A DNA stretch of 64,000 bases. Source: Monosporascus cannonballus (taxonomy: Eukaryota > Ascomycota > Sordariomycetes > Xylariales). Below, piece after piece: positions 11,841 to 24,200 of this stretch. The number at the start of each line of letters is the position of its first letter. The stretch's first letter is position 1. The DNA lies in assembly GCA_004154925.1 (NCBI GenBank), contig QJNS01000288.1:1-64000 (forward strand). Direction: 5' to 3'. The notes under the pieces were generated by a model that did not search any database, was not told where the DNA came from, and worked only from the letters and a program-made list of their open reading frames with translations. A program made the translations under genes and the position numbers.

Positions 11841-14795
11841 TCAGTTACGGTCCTCTTTATGCTCAACGTCAGCAGTCTCCGCCTTGAGCATCTGCTCGAC
11901 CTGCTGCTTCTGAGCGGTCTCAGTGCCCTCCACCAGCGTCTCAATACGCGTCTTTGCGAAACGCCGGGCCGGCACCCTGTTCTTGAAGAGGATGTCGAGC
12001 TCGGCGTACGTGCGGCCTTTGGTCTCAGCTGCGGCATCGGTGAGGAAATATTAGCCATCCACTTCACTGACAGACCATTATCCATGTGCACATCCCCTCA
12101 TCGCCCATCTCGCATACCAGACAAGACATAATTACTCCCCAAACAGACTCGATGTCGCTGCACGGCCCTCCTAGCACTCATTCATGAAACATGCGCAGCG
12201 AAAGGACGGCCAGTCAACTTACGAAGGCGGAAAAACAAATAAACCCAAAACAGAGCGTTGATCCCGGCCCAGAAGAACGCCGATTTGGGACCCCAGTTCC
12301 ACTCGGCGGGGTTGATCTGCCGGTACGACACGACGTTGACGAAAGCGATGTTGATGGCGTTGTAGGCGTTGCGCGCGAGGATAATGGACTTGGCGCGCAG
12401 CCGCGTCGACGGCATCTCCGAAACGATAGTGTACACCACGGGTCCCACGGAGAAGTTGGCCGTCGCGCTCATGAGAAGCACCATCGTCCCCGCGGCCCAG
12501 GCCTCGGCCGTGCTGGGCGGAGTGTGGATCCCCATGAAGCCCGTTATCCTGCGCTCGTATGACCCTGGTCAGCAGAGGGTGTAATTATCCTACTCACGAG
12601 ACCATACGCCATGTTGCCAGTTAGGCAAGTATGGGGCTAGCATTCCGCCAGGCTGGAAATATATCTTCCGGGAAGGGGAAAAGAACGTACACGAGGAGGA
12701 CGAACATGACAGCCATGCCGCCGAGCATCAGCGTCTTGCGGCCGATGCGCTCGAGCACAAACCAGCTGAAGACGGTGCCCAAGAAGTTAAGCCCGTTCTG
12801 GCCCCAGGTGAGCCGGAATGAGTCGCCGTCGGAGATGCCGGCCTGCTGGTAGAAAAGAGTCGACAGCCCGCCCAGCGCCGTGCCCGACATAGTCTGCGCG
12901 ATCCACGTCATGCACACAATCTCGGTGCGCCGCCCGTCCACGCCCCTGAAGCAGTCAATGTACTTTGTCCCTTCGGCGACCTGCTTCTCCATCTGGTCCG
13001 TGTAGATCATATCTTTGGTCTTAGGTTAGCCTCTGGTACGTCAATGGCTATAGGGGGGAATTCGAACTAATGCAGACTTTGATCGTGTGGAAGAGGATTG
13101 GACAACGGGACGTGGGGCTTACAGGCCATGTAGGCATCGGCCTCTCGCTGCGAGAATCCGGAGCTCCTCGCCAGCCGCTTCAGCGATTCCTCGGCCCGGG
13201 CCTTGTGGCCCTTTCGCACGCACCACCAGGGTGATTCAGGGGCCAGATACGTGCCGATGGCGATGGGGAGTGGCCATATCCACTGTAGCGCGAAGGGTAT
13301 CTTGTAGCTAGAACAGCGTCAACGAGTGAAGGAAATCGTAGGATGACATAGCCCATTTGGATCATCGTCGATTCCGCACTGTAATATCTACGGAAGGGAG
13401 TCTGCCTCAACGACCGCAATAGGAGACTCACCCCCATTCGTCCTCCCGGGACACAAACCCAACCAATACACCAGAAGAAACTTTGAAATCAAAATGTCAG
13501 CAATCTTTGTGTACGCATATCGAGAGCTTAATGCTTACTGAACTGGCCGATAATCCAGCATAGATTGACATAAGCAGTGAGGTAATGTCGTAGCGGGACC
13601 GGACAAACTTCCGCGGCATAGGCAGTGGTCATCGTCTGGAATATACCCCTATGCAGTGAGCCCATTAACTATTGGCCAGGAGTCTGTGATTCTCAAGCTT
13701 CATTGCATGATGGGAGTTCCGAGTCTTTCCTGGAAATGAGGCCGACGGAAGAAGGTATATGATCTCTCTGAGATCTACTCACCACGCCATGCCTTGAAAG
13801 AATTCTCCTACTAGGAAAATGGCAATAGTCGGCGCGAAGAAGGGGAAGAAGACAAACGCCGTGATGGCGACCAGGCCAGGCAGGATCGTCCAGCGGTAGC
13901 CGAAGAGCTCGGATGTCCAGCCCGCGATCTTCAAAAGGAGGTAGTGAGATATGGCTTCCAGGGCCATTCTGTTCATTGGGATGAGAGAAGTTACCTGCAG
14001 CCCAATTATCTCCCCCACGTTCTTAGCTCCCGTGATCCCGTTCTGCCAGTTGGCTGGTATCTGCAGCTTGCCGTTTGGGGCCGGCGTGCCGAATTTCTCG
14101 AGGAAGGCCGGGTATGCGGTGTCTGCGGAGAAGATCAGCGTCTGTCTCGCTCCCGTCCTTGCTTGGGGACTTCTGTTTTCTCCACAAAGCATAAATCAAT
14201 CGGAGGGGTCGAAAACATACATGAACCAACGACTGAGGTTTGATAACCTTCCATCTACAAAGTCAGGGGTCAGTCAAGTCTCACCTAGACGGCCTCGGGA
14301 TTCTCTCAGTTGGGCAAATCGAGGCCCATGCCGAAAGTTGGGAATGGATTTAGAGCAATCCGACAAGGCTATCTAGATCATAAGGACCGCCCACAATTAG
14401 GCACGATGATAGCACCATCGACCACGCAATCGCTTTTGGGTACACCTTCAATGCGGTGGAGAGCTTCATATTTCTCTCCCTCTCATTGGCCTCGTTCGCT
14501 TCGCTCACCAACCTCTAAGGTGTCTTTTAGTATATGGCATTCTACAATGTCGTAGGCAACAGTAGGATCGCTAGGCGACCTCTACGATACGGTGGCTCAC
14601 CATGAAGTCCTCCACATTCGCCGCAATCCGCTTAGCGACTTCGGGGTCGATTTGCACCGTCTGTCCGCCACCATCTTGAAGGCTCTCAGGGTCCTTCTCA
14701 TCGTTTCTTTTCTCATCGGAGGTATTTTGGCGGGTGGTAGGCTCAGAAGGTACGATATCTGCCGATTCTCTCTGACCCTCAGGTCGTAGGGCCAT
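11841..14795 (-). CDS. MFS alpha-glucoside/maltose-type sugar permease, 11 exons
   Basis: Reading the minus strand, exons are 14795-14601, 14514-14395, 14254-14221, 14122-13995, 13928-13783, 13648-13539, 13480-13432, 13307-13123, 13012-12691, 12548-12223 and 12028-11841. All junctions are GT..AG and in phase, summing to 1803 nt (600 residues plus stop). Family hallmarks appear in order: [16 protein letters not shown] then [11 protein letters not shown] (TM1), [70 protein letters not shown], the [17 protein letters not shown] segment, and [17 protein letters not shown] before a hydrophilic tail. These place it in the sugar-porter group that contains fungal maltose/alpha-glucoside:proton symporters at the plasma membrane. 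Substrate is inferred. The unspliced sequence looks like a broken gene, but splicing gives a complete 12-helix protein. The weakest splice site is the GTGGGC donor after exon 2. Confidence 0.88.
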
Positions 14796-17202
14796 TTTTT
14801 ACGGAGTACTGTCGAGCGGACGAAAGTCAGACTATCACTGATATGCCAGTAAGTCCCATTGTATGCAAGATAATCGCCCTACAACACTTCAAGGGGTCAA
14901 TTAATGGTCTATAGGTTACGGATGGTAGAGCGAGGGGTTGGTGCTATTCGTATCTGCTATGGGACTGTCGCCGGTAAATATATCAGGTAACGCACATGAC
15001 CATCTCTCTCCCTTGGTACCCCATCCCATGCTAAGGCAGGGGTAGGGATCGGCATATGGTCCGTAGCACTGCTACCGGTGGAATCTTGCTGATTGGACGG
15101 ATCGATCCTCTCTGCCCCAGCGTTGTAGCTGCCTTCTGCGGGGTACCCAAACAGCATTTCAACAGGCATTAGTGTCGAAGTTTGTTATCAGTTGTTTTCG
15201 GGTTATTATTCTAGACTCTTTCCGTCGCCCGATGCAGAAGGTGACATGGTCGGAGAACGGATGAGGCCTTTCGATGACGCCCTCGACAGAATCTTCGCCT
15301 TTGCTCCAGATTCACGGGCTCCTTACGCTAACTTGAGGAGAACTTCGGCCTACCTCAATCTACGTAAGGGCCATTACAATGATATAATGGTGCTGGGGAA
15401 ATAAGTTTCCAGATCCTAAATCGATAATCGTTAGAGTTACACGGCATAATGCAGTTTGCTAGGTACAGGACGCAGCCATGGTGTGGACGCAGCCATGGTG
15501 TAGACGCAACCATGGTGTAGACGGAGGCACCAAAGCGCGCACATGTTCTCTCGAGCTCCCACTTTCCTATTACCAGTTGGATCCTAACATGGATCGAGCG
15601 AAATCGATACGAAGTGAGATTGACTAAGCTAAAGACTCTCTAGGAAATGCCGATACGGATATATACGCCAATTTGCAACCAAGTCTGGACACCTGTGAGC
15701 CCAGCTAATGTCGCTCTCATATAGGGGTCTGTTCTGTAGCGCAGACAACTCGGGCCCCAATGGTGGATCTCGACAATTTAGAAGAAACACCCAACGCTCC
15801 GTTTGCAATACACTATTACTATATCTTATGGGATTCCTCAGGCTTTATAGACTTTTCCAAAGACGCTACTGAAAATCGTGACCATCACTATTGCTGAACG
15901 CGAGGACGGATTGGGAACCCGTACAGTTTAGTCGTCAACTACTATTCGACAGTAGCATCACAATGAGGCAGATTGTCATCCGGTCTTGCAGCGGAAGTCG
16001 ACGAATAATGGAAGACCTGATGAGCCGTAATCGTCTTTGCCCTCTTTAGGAGAACAAGTGCTGCCATACATTCCGCCCAACCTCATACTCTACGTCTCCT
16101 GTTGATATAGGTAATGCGGTATACGACTTTTACCGAAGCCGTACTTTGACGTACGATGGAAGAAAATAGGGACAGTGGTGGGAATTCTGTCTGTAGGTCT
16201 TATCGCCTAGTTCCCATAGTCCACTCTATTTGCCCGCGGTTAATAAGGCATCGATAAAGAACTCCCATCAAACACAGGTATGTAGTCTTACATACAGCCC
16301 AGCAAGGTAGGTTGGCATACATAACTCCAAAGACAGCAGCCCTTGATGGAGATAAGGACATGGCTTCGCACTGCCGCCAGCCGCATGCCATCTGAGGATT
16401 GCGGGTTTCAACAGGTCATGTATGACTCTTCTCAAAAGGCATACACGACACGGTAGAGTCAGATGTGCATTGGTTCCGATCTTATTTTTAGTGGTGTCTC
16501 TGCGGTTCCCGCTTCTAGTTCGACGACGCTTCATAACGAGAAGTGTTTCAGCATGGTTGCAATATGCGTCCACGGGTCCTGATCGATCCTTACAACAATC
16601 ATTGCGCCGAGCAAAAGTGAATGCAAGGGATGAACATCACAAGGCGTTTTAGCTATTTTTAGACCAATACAGCTGCCCCTTACAGCGGTCCTGACGCGGA
16701 TCTATAAAAAGAGAAGGCAATATACACTCGAGCATCCGAATGGCTACCAAGTTGGTGTTCGCCGTCCGACCTAACCCTTTCTATGGGGGGCGGAAACTGT
16801 TTGCGCGGCATTCCGGGCACTCGGGTGCCCGTGCCTCGATGGGGGGTCGCAGCATACAGTATCAGATGTTAGTACGCCTAGTATCGCCTCCTCAGCCCCA
16901 CGGCTCGCAAGCTCACCGACACGGAAGCCTCGTGCATCCGGGAGAGTTATGGAGTTCGGCTGGGATATTTCACAATATTTAATATCGACCTCGGAGGCTT
17001 CGAAGTTCACGGATGGAATGACGAACATATCTCCTTCGCATCCACCTACGCCTTATAACACAACATACAACTCAGGCACCTCGGGACCAAAAGCGAGTCC
17101 GCTACCAAAGCATAAAGACTCGAAAATATCATTTGTGAAATACCTTTTCCGTCAAACCCTAATTCCGAGCTTTGTACCCCTAAAAGAAACACACCATCCA
17201 AA
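14796..17202. other. Intergenic region between divergent genes
   Basis: This is the shared upstream region of the permease (minus) and the secreted-protein gene (plus). It contains one short tandem repeat (15469-15519). Frames are short and overlap on both strands. A TATA-like CTATAAAAAG near 16701 precedes an 80-codon frame at 16740-16982, which has no recognisable feature and is probably not a gene. Confidence 0.5.
15469..15519 (+). repeat. 17-bp tandem repeat, three copies
   Basis: Three consecutive 17-bp units of GACGCARCCATGGTGTR occupy 15469-15485, 15486-15502 and 15503-15519, followed by a partial fourth (GACGGAG). Each unit contains an NcoI-like CCATGG. It lies in a non-coding stretch and is a minisatellite. 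Confidence 0.85.
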
Positions 17203-17854
17203 ATGGTCCGAGCAACTCTGTCTGTAGTCTTGCTACGTAAGTAGGCCGACCTTGGTACACATTTCGTCTTCTAACACATGCCAAGTCGCCATCACCGCTC
17301 TTGCTGTGCCTGCACCGTTGCCCCAGTTACCAGACCCGGCCCAGGAGAAGAACGTGGGCAACGGGCAGGGCAGGCAGTTCATCGGCGGCCAGTGTCTTAG
17401 CTCGGCTGACTGCAACAGTCGCGACACCAATACATGCTGTGCCACCCTCGGCGACATCGGTGTCTGCTCAGCGGCATCGGTCGCGGGTACCCCAGCCAAA
17501 CCTGTGCAGGGAAAGACCGGCTGCGGCTTCGGGGACGGTGTTGGCGGGGCCGTTCCGGGCCCCAGTACTACGCCGGTTACCGGTGCAGACGGAGCGAACG
17601 GCGGCCGTCCGGCGCCCACGGAAGCTGCTGGATCCAACGCGGGTGCGGATGAGGCCGTTGGTGGAGCCGGCGGCGAGAACCCGAACGTTGGCTCCGGGAA
17701 TGGTCAGCAGTTCATCACTGGCGAGTGCTTCAGTGATGCGGATTGCGCGAGTGGCTGTTGTTCGCCCACCAGCCAGGATCGCATCAAGGCTGCTTGCGCA
17801 GCTAGACTGGTGGCTGAGGAGACCAGAGGGTGCGGCTTCGTAAAGCTTTCATGA
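17203..17854 (+). CDS. Secreted cysteine-rich protein with duplicated six-cysteine module (BAS2-like)
   Basis: Exon 1 is 17203-17236 and exon 2 is 17286-17854, joined by a 49-nt GTAAGT..AAG intron in phase 1, giving 200 residues. The spliced N-terminus MVRATLSVVLLLAITALAVP is a typical signal peptide; unspliced frames lack it. Two related modules follow. Residues 34-95 start VGNGQGRQFIGGQCLSSADC and have cysteines at 48, 54, 62, 63, 72 and 91. Residues 145-195 start VGSGNGQQFITGECFSDADC and have cysteines at 159, 165, 169, 170, 182 and 194. A Gly/Pro/Ala-rich linker joins them. The motif QFIxGxC-x5-C...CC...GCGF is, from memory, that of biotrophy-associated secreted protein 2 relatives in Magnaporthe and Colletotrichum, which are usually single-module. 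Secretion to the apoplast or host interface is inferred. Disulphide pairing is not known. Confidence 0.8.
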
Positions 17855-18669
17855 TTCGTTCATGGCGGTTGCCAAACAGTCGAGCTCGTATGAGCGATAC
17901 TGCTAGTTGCGGAATGTTACGGCGGTCCACCTCTAACGTCCAGAAAGCGTTACGATCTTGATTTTGGGCTGGTAGTTGGCGTTATATTGTTTTGTTTCCG
18001 GCATATGTAATTACATTTGCGAGCTACGATACTCCAATGGGTGCTCGAAGTATTTGGAACGCTGGTCAGATATGTTAATAGCACCTGTTTTTATCTCATG
18101 ATCATTCAGTCCCCTGTTTAACATTGGAAGGCTGGTACTGGATGTGGCGGTCTTCAATGCTTTTTATGTCGTGATAGAAAGTCGTTGGAAATAGATTATA
18201 TGTCCTTTAGACTCCATATTAAATGATCAGCCTAGAAGGCCTGGGACCACGTAACTATTTGTCGCAAAAGCGACGCCGCTATTGCGTGGCTAGCAACAGC
18301 ATTATATATGGTCAATTTGTTACCACGACACCATATATACACGGACGCGCCAGCCGTCTTACCTAAGCCTAACCACTATCCCGACAAAAGCATGGGTTAG
18401 TACTTGGGTACTGCTTAGGACTCCTCACCCGCTCGCGAAAGACTCACATAGCGCTTTGAGATCTCAGTATTAAATCTGGTCTACTAGTGAGTTTGGTCGC
18501 CCAAGTAGAAACCCTTTATCCACCTGCACTATTTTAGTGTTAAACCTCTGGCAAGGCCTCCAAGAGCTGCATTGTTTTGTGGTCGTCAATGCCTGCCATA
18601 TATCGCTTGGTCATGGCGTGCACTTTTACCTTTATCTGTATTGAGTAGGGGCCCATGACCTAGCTGAAA
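17855..18669. other. Intergenic region
   Basis: This gap lies between the end of the secreted-protein gene and the degraded 3' end of the kinase-like pseudogene. I see no coding signature, RNA gene or repeat. Confidence 0.5.
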
Positions 18670-19634
18670 CTAGACATAAACGAATGTGTATATTTCGCCA
18701 TAACTTTCACCGTCTCGTTCCATGGCCGGACCGCCGAATCCGGCCAAGGACTTGGAGTAATGGTCGATGATGTCCTTCTCATGGGCCCGTCTGTCCGTCA
18801 CGCTCAGAGCGCCACCCACGAAGTAGGCGAGGTCGTGGAAAGCCGAGCTGATATACATGATTTGGAAGTCGATGAAGTTCGGTGACCCGTTTGGAGTGCG
18901 GTAGACATTGCCGGTGTGTGCGTCTCCATGGAGCAAACACCGGAGCTTCGGGTTCCTGCTCTTGTAATACTTTCCGAGGACCACGACTGCCCGCTTCTGA
19001 TCTCGCGGGTCGTCTAAGACTGGGGCCCTGTCGTCCGGGCCGATCCTCGCGTAGTGGATTTGCATGAGGCCCAGTATGGACTGCCGATAGTCCGGGGTGA
19101 TCCAAGGGTAGTCCTCCTGCTTCATGCTCACGTCCCCACGTGCAGCGCTGCAAGCTGTTCTACGGCAACCACAACACGCTCCACAGGCCATATCTATAGG
19201 GGTCGGTGAACTCGCATCCCTTGCACGTCAGGTCGTCCATCACCACAACGCCGTGATCTGCCCACCAGACCTTGGGAAGATTCATGCGCAGCTTAAGCAC
19301 GACTTTGGAGAAGAGTCGCTCTTGCGCTGGTAAATCCTCGCGAGGAAAGGATACGCGGCCAATTGTTCCGGATTGAACGCCCCCCCTTGATGCAGATGTG
19401 CGCCGGTCTGCTCTCGTCTTTGGCGATGCCATCTTCATACCTGATAGTAAAGAACAGCTTGCTGGCAGTCGTGCGGATAGCTTTTGCCGGCTCGACTATC
19501 TCGACTTTGTGCCCGAGTATGCTGAAGGGCTAAGATGCGGTCACCTGTTCCGGGGTGCACGGCAACGACGCCGGCTCCGGCTCCGGCAAGTCGGAAGGAG
19601 TCTGAGTAGCGCTGGTTTGCAAGGAGATGAGCAT
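18670..19634 (-). pseudogene. APH/choline-kinase-like phosphotransferase pseudogene
   Basis: Read from an ATG at 19634 on the minus strand, successive pieces of one protein lie in different frames. First comes TPEQVTAS, an in-frame TAG, then TTASKLFFTIRYEDGIAKDE and PAHICIKGG. A frame change leads to FNPEQLAAYPFLARIYQRKS, another to LPKVWWADHGVVVMDDLTCK, another to VAVEQLAALHVGT, and another to YPWITPDYRQSILGLM. The long C-terminal piece keeps the catalytic loop LLHGDAHTGN and the metal-binding IDFQI. These are the Brenner motif and DFG-equivalent of the aminoglycoside phosphotransferase/CHK-kinase fold. The frame changes sit inside conserved segments and have no GT..AG signals, so they are indels rather than introns. 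The C-terminus after FGGPAM is lost. Original substrate unknown. Decay is by indels and a stop, not by RIP. Confidence 0.8.
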
Positions 19635-21488
19635 GTTGGATTAAAGACGACAGAACGATTTTATCCAGGTGAATTCAAGTTAAGCAGTTGCGCGGAATGC
19701 TGACACAGGAGCAGAACGGGGTTGCGTTTTATTTTATGTTCTTAACCACCTGTTAACTAGGTGCACGGAGGAATCCGCAATCGATCCTGGTCGGCTTGGG
19801 CAGAAAGAGGTCCAAGTGGATTGTTCCTGTGACTACTCATTATCCTCCTATCACTCCACGTATCTAGCTCCGTGACATCGTGAAGGATCCTTTGCCCTTG
19901 CCCTGGGGCTAGGCCAAAGGCCCCTGGGCCCTATCCCGGGCTAGAAGCATTAACTCGGACTAGCCACGATTAGTTCCGGTGGGGCGGGTTGCCCCATAAC
20001 GGCATGCAGATCACCCGCCACAATGTCACATTGTGGGCGGAGAGGGGAGGGGGTTTACCTCCGCAGAATCTCCACTATAGATGCTTGTCCGGACCCCTTT
20101 CTCAGGCTGCATGTCCCAATGTCGTAGTCCGGGCCGGCAAAGGAGTTCTAACTGCCGAGAAGCGCAAACGGTGTGGCTCTCCATCCTTGTTGCACGCCCG
20201 CTTCAAGGATTTCTACCGACATGATTCGCCTAGCTTATAGCTGTTTTGACTGGCGCTCCTCGTAATGCTGGCAGCAAATGCGTGGTAGACTTGGAATGAA
20301 TGGAATGAAGACTAAGGTATAACAGCGGGGGATATAGGTAAGCAGAACACGGTAATGAACACAAGCAGATGAGATCCCGAGATAAACGCAGCGTCCGCAT
20401 GGACCTGACGCACGCTTTGGATAATTAAGTTGTCCTAAGGATTCGTCTAAAGACCGTGTTGTTCAACGACAAGTCTTTCTATTGGTTCTGAGGGTAATGA
20501 TGCTTTCACGAGCTCAGCGGCTGGTCGGATATGTTTAGTGGATTCCATGTTTATTCTACGTACAGATGTCTAGGGCTGTTGGCTGAACGATTCTGACATG
20601 CGATGGACCTGGTTTATCTTGTGCAGCATGAGAGTTCCCAGCCTCGACAAGCCTGATCGTCCAGTCGAATCACTTGCCGCTGTTTCCATGCCGCGGAGAT
20701 CGCATGAAGCTTGTATCAGCCGACTCTTGCCACCCACCAAGACCCTACGTGCATATAAAAGCCGATTGAGGCGGTGAACGAATTGATGACAGGGGTCGCT
20801 GCCAGATCTCCTAGTACACCGAACGTCCAAACTGTTAGCAAGCACCACATCCATCTCGTTCAAGTCCTCGAAAAGGTATAGCAAGGTAAGGGGTGTCTAT
20901 GGGAGCCCATTTGGTTCAGCCTTGTGCGACATATAGGATATGTTGAGGGGCATTGTGGGTTGATGAAGTAATGATCCGCGTCGAAGACGGGCTAGTATCT
21001 TAGAAGCCTGTTTATACTCCGATATTTTTTGTAGGTCGGCATGCTTTGGATCGCAGGGGCGATTCAACTGTACCTTGTTTTCGACTCTCTTCCATTCGTC
21101 CCATGTTTTCTATGAGATCCTGACAACACGCGCTGAAGCATTTGCAGCTGAAGAAATGAATTTAATCTGGTTGACCTTCAAAGTGTCCCAGCCAGGGATA
21201 AGAAAGTTATTATGCCCCATTATATGCATGGAAAACAGCTGTAGCTAAGAAAAGCGATTGGAGGTGGCTGTAAATGGACCAAACTAGGGGCTGATCTATT
21301 TGAACCAAGTCATAACTAGTGGCCAGCTACTACTCCTTGGATCCAATCTCTTCGGATATGCATTCCCCCAAGAATGTCGCCTACTTAAACACCAAGGGAG
21401 CTTCGAAGATTATATTACGGCATCTAATTTCTGCTCCTAGGTCCACATATGCTTACCTCATCACCATTAAGCTTATGACGTTACTAGT
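19635..21488. other. Intergenic region between divergent genes
   Basis: No supported gene. The longest frame is 104 codons (20570-20884, minus); it has no domain and mixed composition and is probably chance. Around 19,890-19,950 there is a G/C-rich stretch with GGGCC/GGCCC palindromes. Confidence 0.5.
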
Positions 21489-22810
21489 ATGGGAAATCCG
21501 GACGTTTTGCCTGCATTGATGGGGGCGTTGGTGGGCATAAATTCAGTCGCCATCGGCCTCCGGATCCTCGTTCGCACCCGCATCAGCAAGGCGTTTGGCT
21601 ACAACGATGTTATCCTTTGCGTGGCATTTGTAAGTCAATGTACCTACTGTCGTCGCCAGTCTCTTCCACTGATGTTTCCCTAATTACCCAGGTTGGTCTC
21701 TGCCTTACCTGTGCCATGGCATATGGGTCTTTGGCTTTCGGCTACGGAAGAGCTCATACGAAACCGGAATATGATCAAACTACAGCGACTAAGGTCAGTT
21801 GCAGTTCTCCTGTCGACCCTTATCGCTCTAAGCATGACGTATTCCTACTGACAGCTGTAAGTTCTACGTTGTCTGCCAAATTACGTACCTCATCACACTC
21901 TTCGTCGTCAAATTCAGTGTTGCCATTGTTCTATATCGACTCGCGGAGTGCAGAAACACGATACGGAGGATACTTCAAGGCTCCATGATCGTCCTAGGTA
22001 TTTGGGGTACCGTATCAGTTCTTATCGTTGCTCTGGAATGTCTACCGCTTTCGGTAGCTTGGGGAGTGGGAGATGGGAATTGCGGTAAGTAGTCGACAGA
22101 CCTATCCATTTTCCACTATATTACCTGACTCGAAATGCAGTCCATCCCATTGTCTTAGCAAATACGGGATACTCCACTTCCGCTATTGATATCGCTACTG
22201 GGTGGCTATTTGCGGTAAGGATACTCGAGCATTACTATATCCACCAACTCTTGGTCGCTCAGGGGGTGGTTGATACTGTTTGCTAATTCAACATGACTTA
22301 GCTATTACCCATAGCCCTGCTATGGAATGTGCAGCTTAATACTACCACCAAGGTTTCGGTCATCTTGCTTCTTGGGTTGGGCGTGCTGTAAGTATCCCCC
22401 TCCGTGAACCAATGACATGGACAAGCTGACAGTTTTACAGCAGCAACATAGCTACTATTATGCGGCTGAAGTATCTGGTCGATTTATCGCAGTTGAAAAC
22501 ATCTTTAGCTAGCGTGGAGGCCGCAAACGTGTACCTAGCGACTTTCGTATAGTAAGTTGAAGCCTTTATCGCCAAGTGACTCCCACGTGTAGACATTCTC
22601 CTGGAAGTCAGCAACATTCATGGGTCATATCGATATAGGCGTTGACCCAGTCACTGTAGTTCCTTTCTCGAGATCGGATTGTCAATCCTCGCTGCAACGC
22701 TTCCCGGCTTGGGGCCGTTGGTGAGAATCTTGTTCAGGGGAGTACAGTCAACGACGAACACATTAACGAGGTTGAAAGAAAGGCCGAATCTGGGGAGACG
22801 GGGCGCGTAA
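21489..22810 (+). CDS. Fungal rhodopsin-like seven-transmembrane protein, 7 exons
   Basis: Exons are 21489-21629, 21692-21793, 21862-22084, 22141-22214, 22302-22387, 22441-22551 and 22660-22810. All junctions are GT..AG and phase-consistent, giving 888 nt (295 residues plus stop). Predicted helices in order: LMGALVGINSVAIGLRIL, NDVILCVAFVGLCLTCAMAY, ITYLITLFVVKFSVAIVLY, MIVLGIWGTVSVLIVALEC, IATGWLFALLPIALLW, VSVILLLGLGVLSNIATI, and SFLEIGLSILAATLPGLGPL. The AFGYNDVILCVAF segment after TM1 and the IGLSILAATLP helix near the C-terminus are typical of the large fungal rhodopsin-like (PTH11-related) integral membrane family, which lacks a proven ligand. The tail after TM7 is short, about 25 residues. 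The acceptor of exon 3 (CTGTAAG) is the least certain; the nearer CAG would create a stop. Function in sensing is inferred only. Confidence 0.78.
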
Positions 22811-24200
22811 CCCACTTCAAGTGTATGCAGGCGAATACAGCGGGATTGTACCAGTTAGGAGTACGTTCTCCATGATGGAAATGCTACCATCCGCGGTCGA
22901 AAGTCATGGACGAACAGCATACAGTCAGTGGTGACCTCCCATCCGGTATTATGAAATATCAGTATACATTCTAACGCGAATAGAAAGCCAACTATAGCAG
23001 CTTATGGCGGACCGACTCTCGATACAAACATAGGGGTAACGTTAACGTTTCATAACGGTACCTAGTTGCGATGACAGCAGCTTTAAGTACTTCTCCATGT
23101 GGTGATTCTATTTGTGAACACTCTGATACATCTAAACACTAACAAGGTGCCTAGATTGGAATATGTTGGCTCAAGTGACTACTGGTGATTTAGGGGCATT
23201 CTACATGCATGGAAGCGTCTAGAATGTGCTATGGATATGCATGTAGGGAGGCTTCCGATCGCAAGTCGATATTCGTTCCTCATCCAACTCAAGGGCACTC
23301 ATTCACTACAAGACCTTAGACGCCCGTTATCGCTAGCTGGATCAGAATTCTTGGGACTCGAACTAGGTCAGAGAGAGATCAAAACAAACAAGTCTGTGTA
23401 GGGGTCCTCGATCTCCCTGACCTATCAAATCGTAATTGGCTGTCTAAATGGCTCTGAAACAGCCGTAGTAATCGAGTCTGAATTATTTCTCTATCCCTCG
23501 AACCATAAAGATCGCCTCAAAACTTCCTGGAGCACCCACAACTTATGAATACTTTGGCCATATATGGTTAAGTAGTTGAATCCGATGAATTGGTAGTGAA
23601 TTCAAATAACCCCCTAACAAAGGTTTCGTTTGAAAGGGAGAAGGGATTTGCATTTTGAGTTGGGGGGACACTCTCCCTATTCAAATATCTGGTTTCTCGA
23701 GTTCGCATCCATAATTTCCGTCGATAGAATAAAGTTACCTGAAAAGCAGCGACTTGTGGAGTGACTTGAGGTGGGAGAGTCTAATGCCTCGCAAGTAGTG
23801 CAGGCTAAAAAGGGGGTGGGGGTGGGCTTGTTTCGTCCGTGCTAGCGGTACGGGTAATTATAGGTCGCTCTAGTTGTGCCCGACTAGAGGTCACGGGTAT
23901 CTCAAATGACAGAAACTCACTTATTTTGCACTTCTTGGACGTACAGATAGAGGCCGGTATCTACCCCTATTGACGCATCGCTTTGACCAGCAACTACCAC
24001 AGCAAGTAGTCCTGGTAGTATGGGCAGAGAGGCACTACTGTCAAAGCATCGAGGTCACTAAGAAGTCTTTAAAGAGAGAAATGACGCTACTAGGAGCGAC
24101 ACCGCTAGTTAATAAGAGCAAATGTCCCGTATTTTCACCTGGAGCTAACAAATAGTCCCTAAGGGAATGTTTTGGGTTCTCAAGGCTTCTAACAGTTGAT
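22811..24200. other. Intergenic region
   Basis: No frame over about 60 codons shows a domain, and I see no RNA gene. A purine-rich tract (AAAAAGGGGGTGGGGGTGGGC) lies near 23,808-23,828. Confidence 0.5.

Noticed and set aside
16740..16982. 80-codon frame after a TATA-like box, starting MATKLVFAV
   Set aside because: There is no continuing hydrophobic signal peptide, no cysteine pattern and no family; an 85-codon frame overlaps it on the other strand.
20570..20884. 104-codon minus-strand frame
   Set aside because: No domain, no biased composition and no flanking splice signals; compatible with chance.
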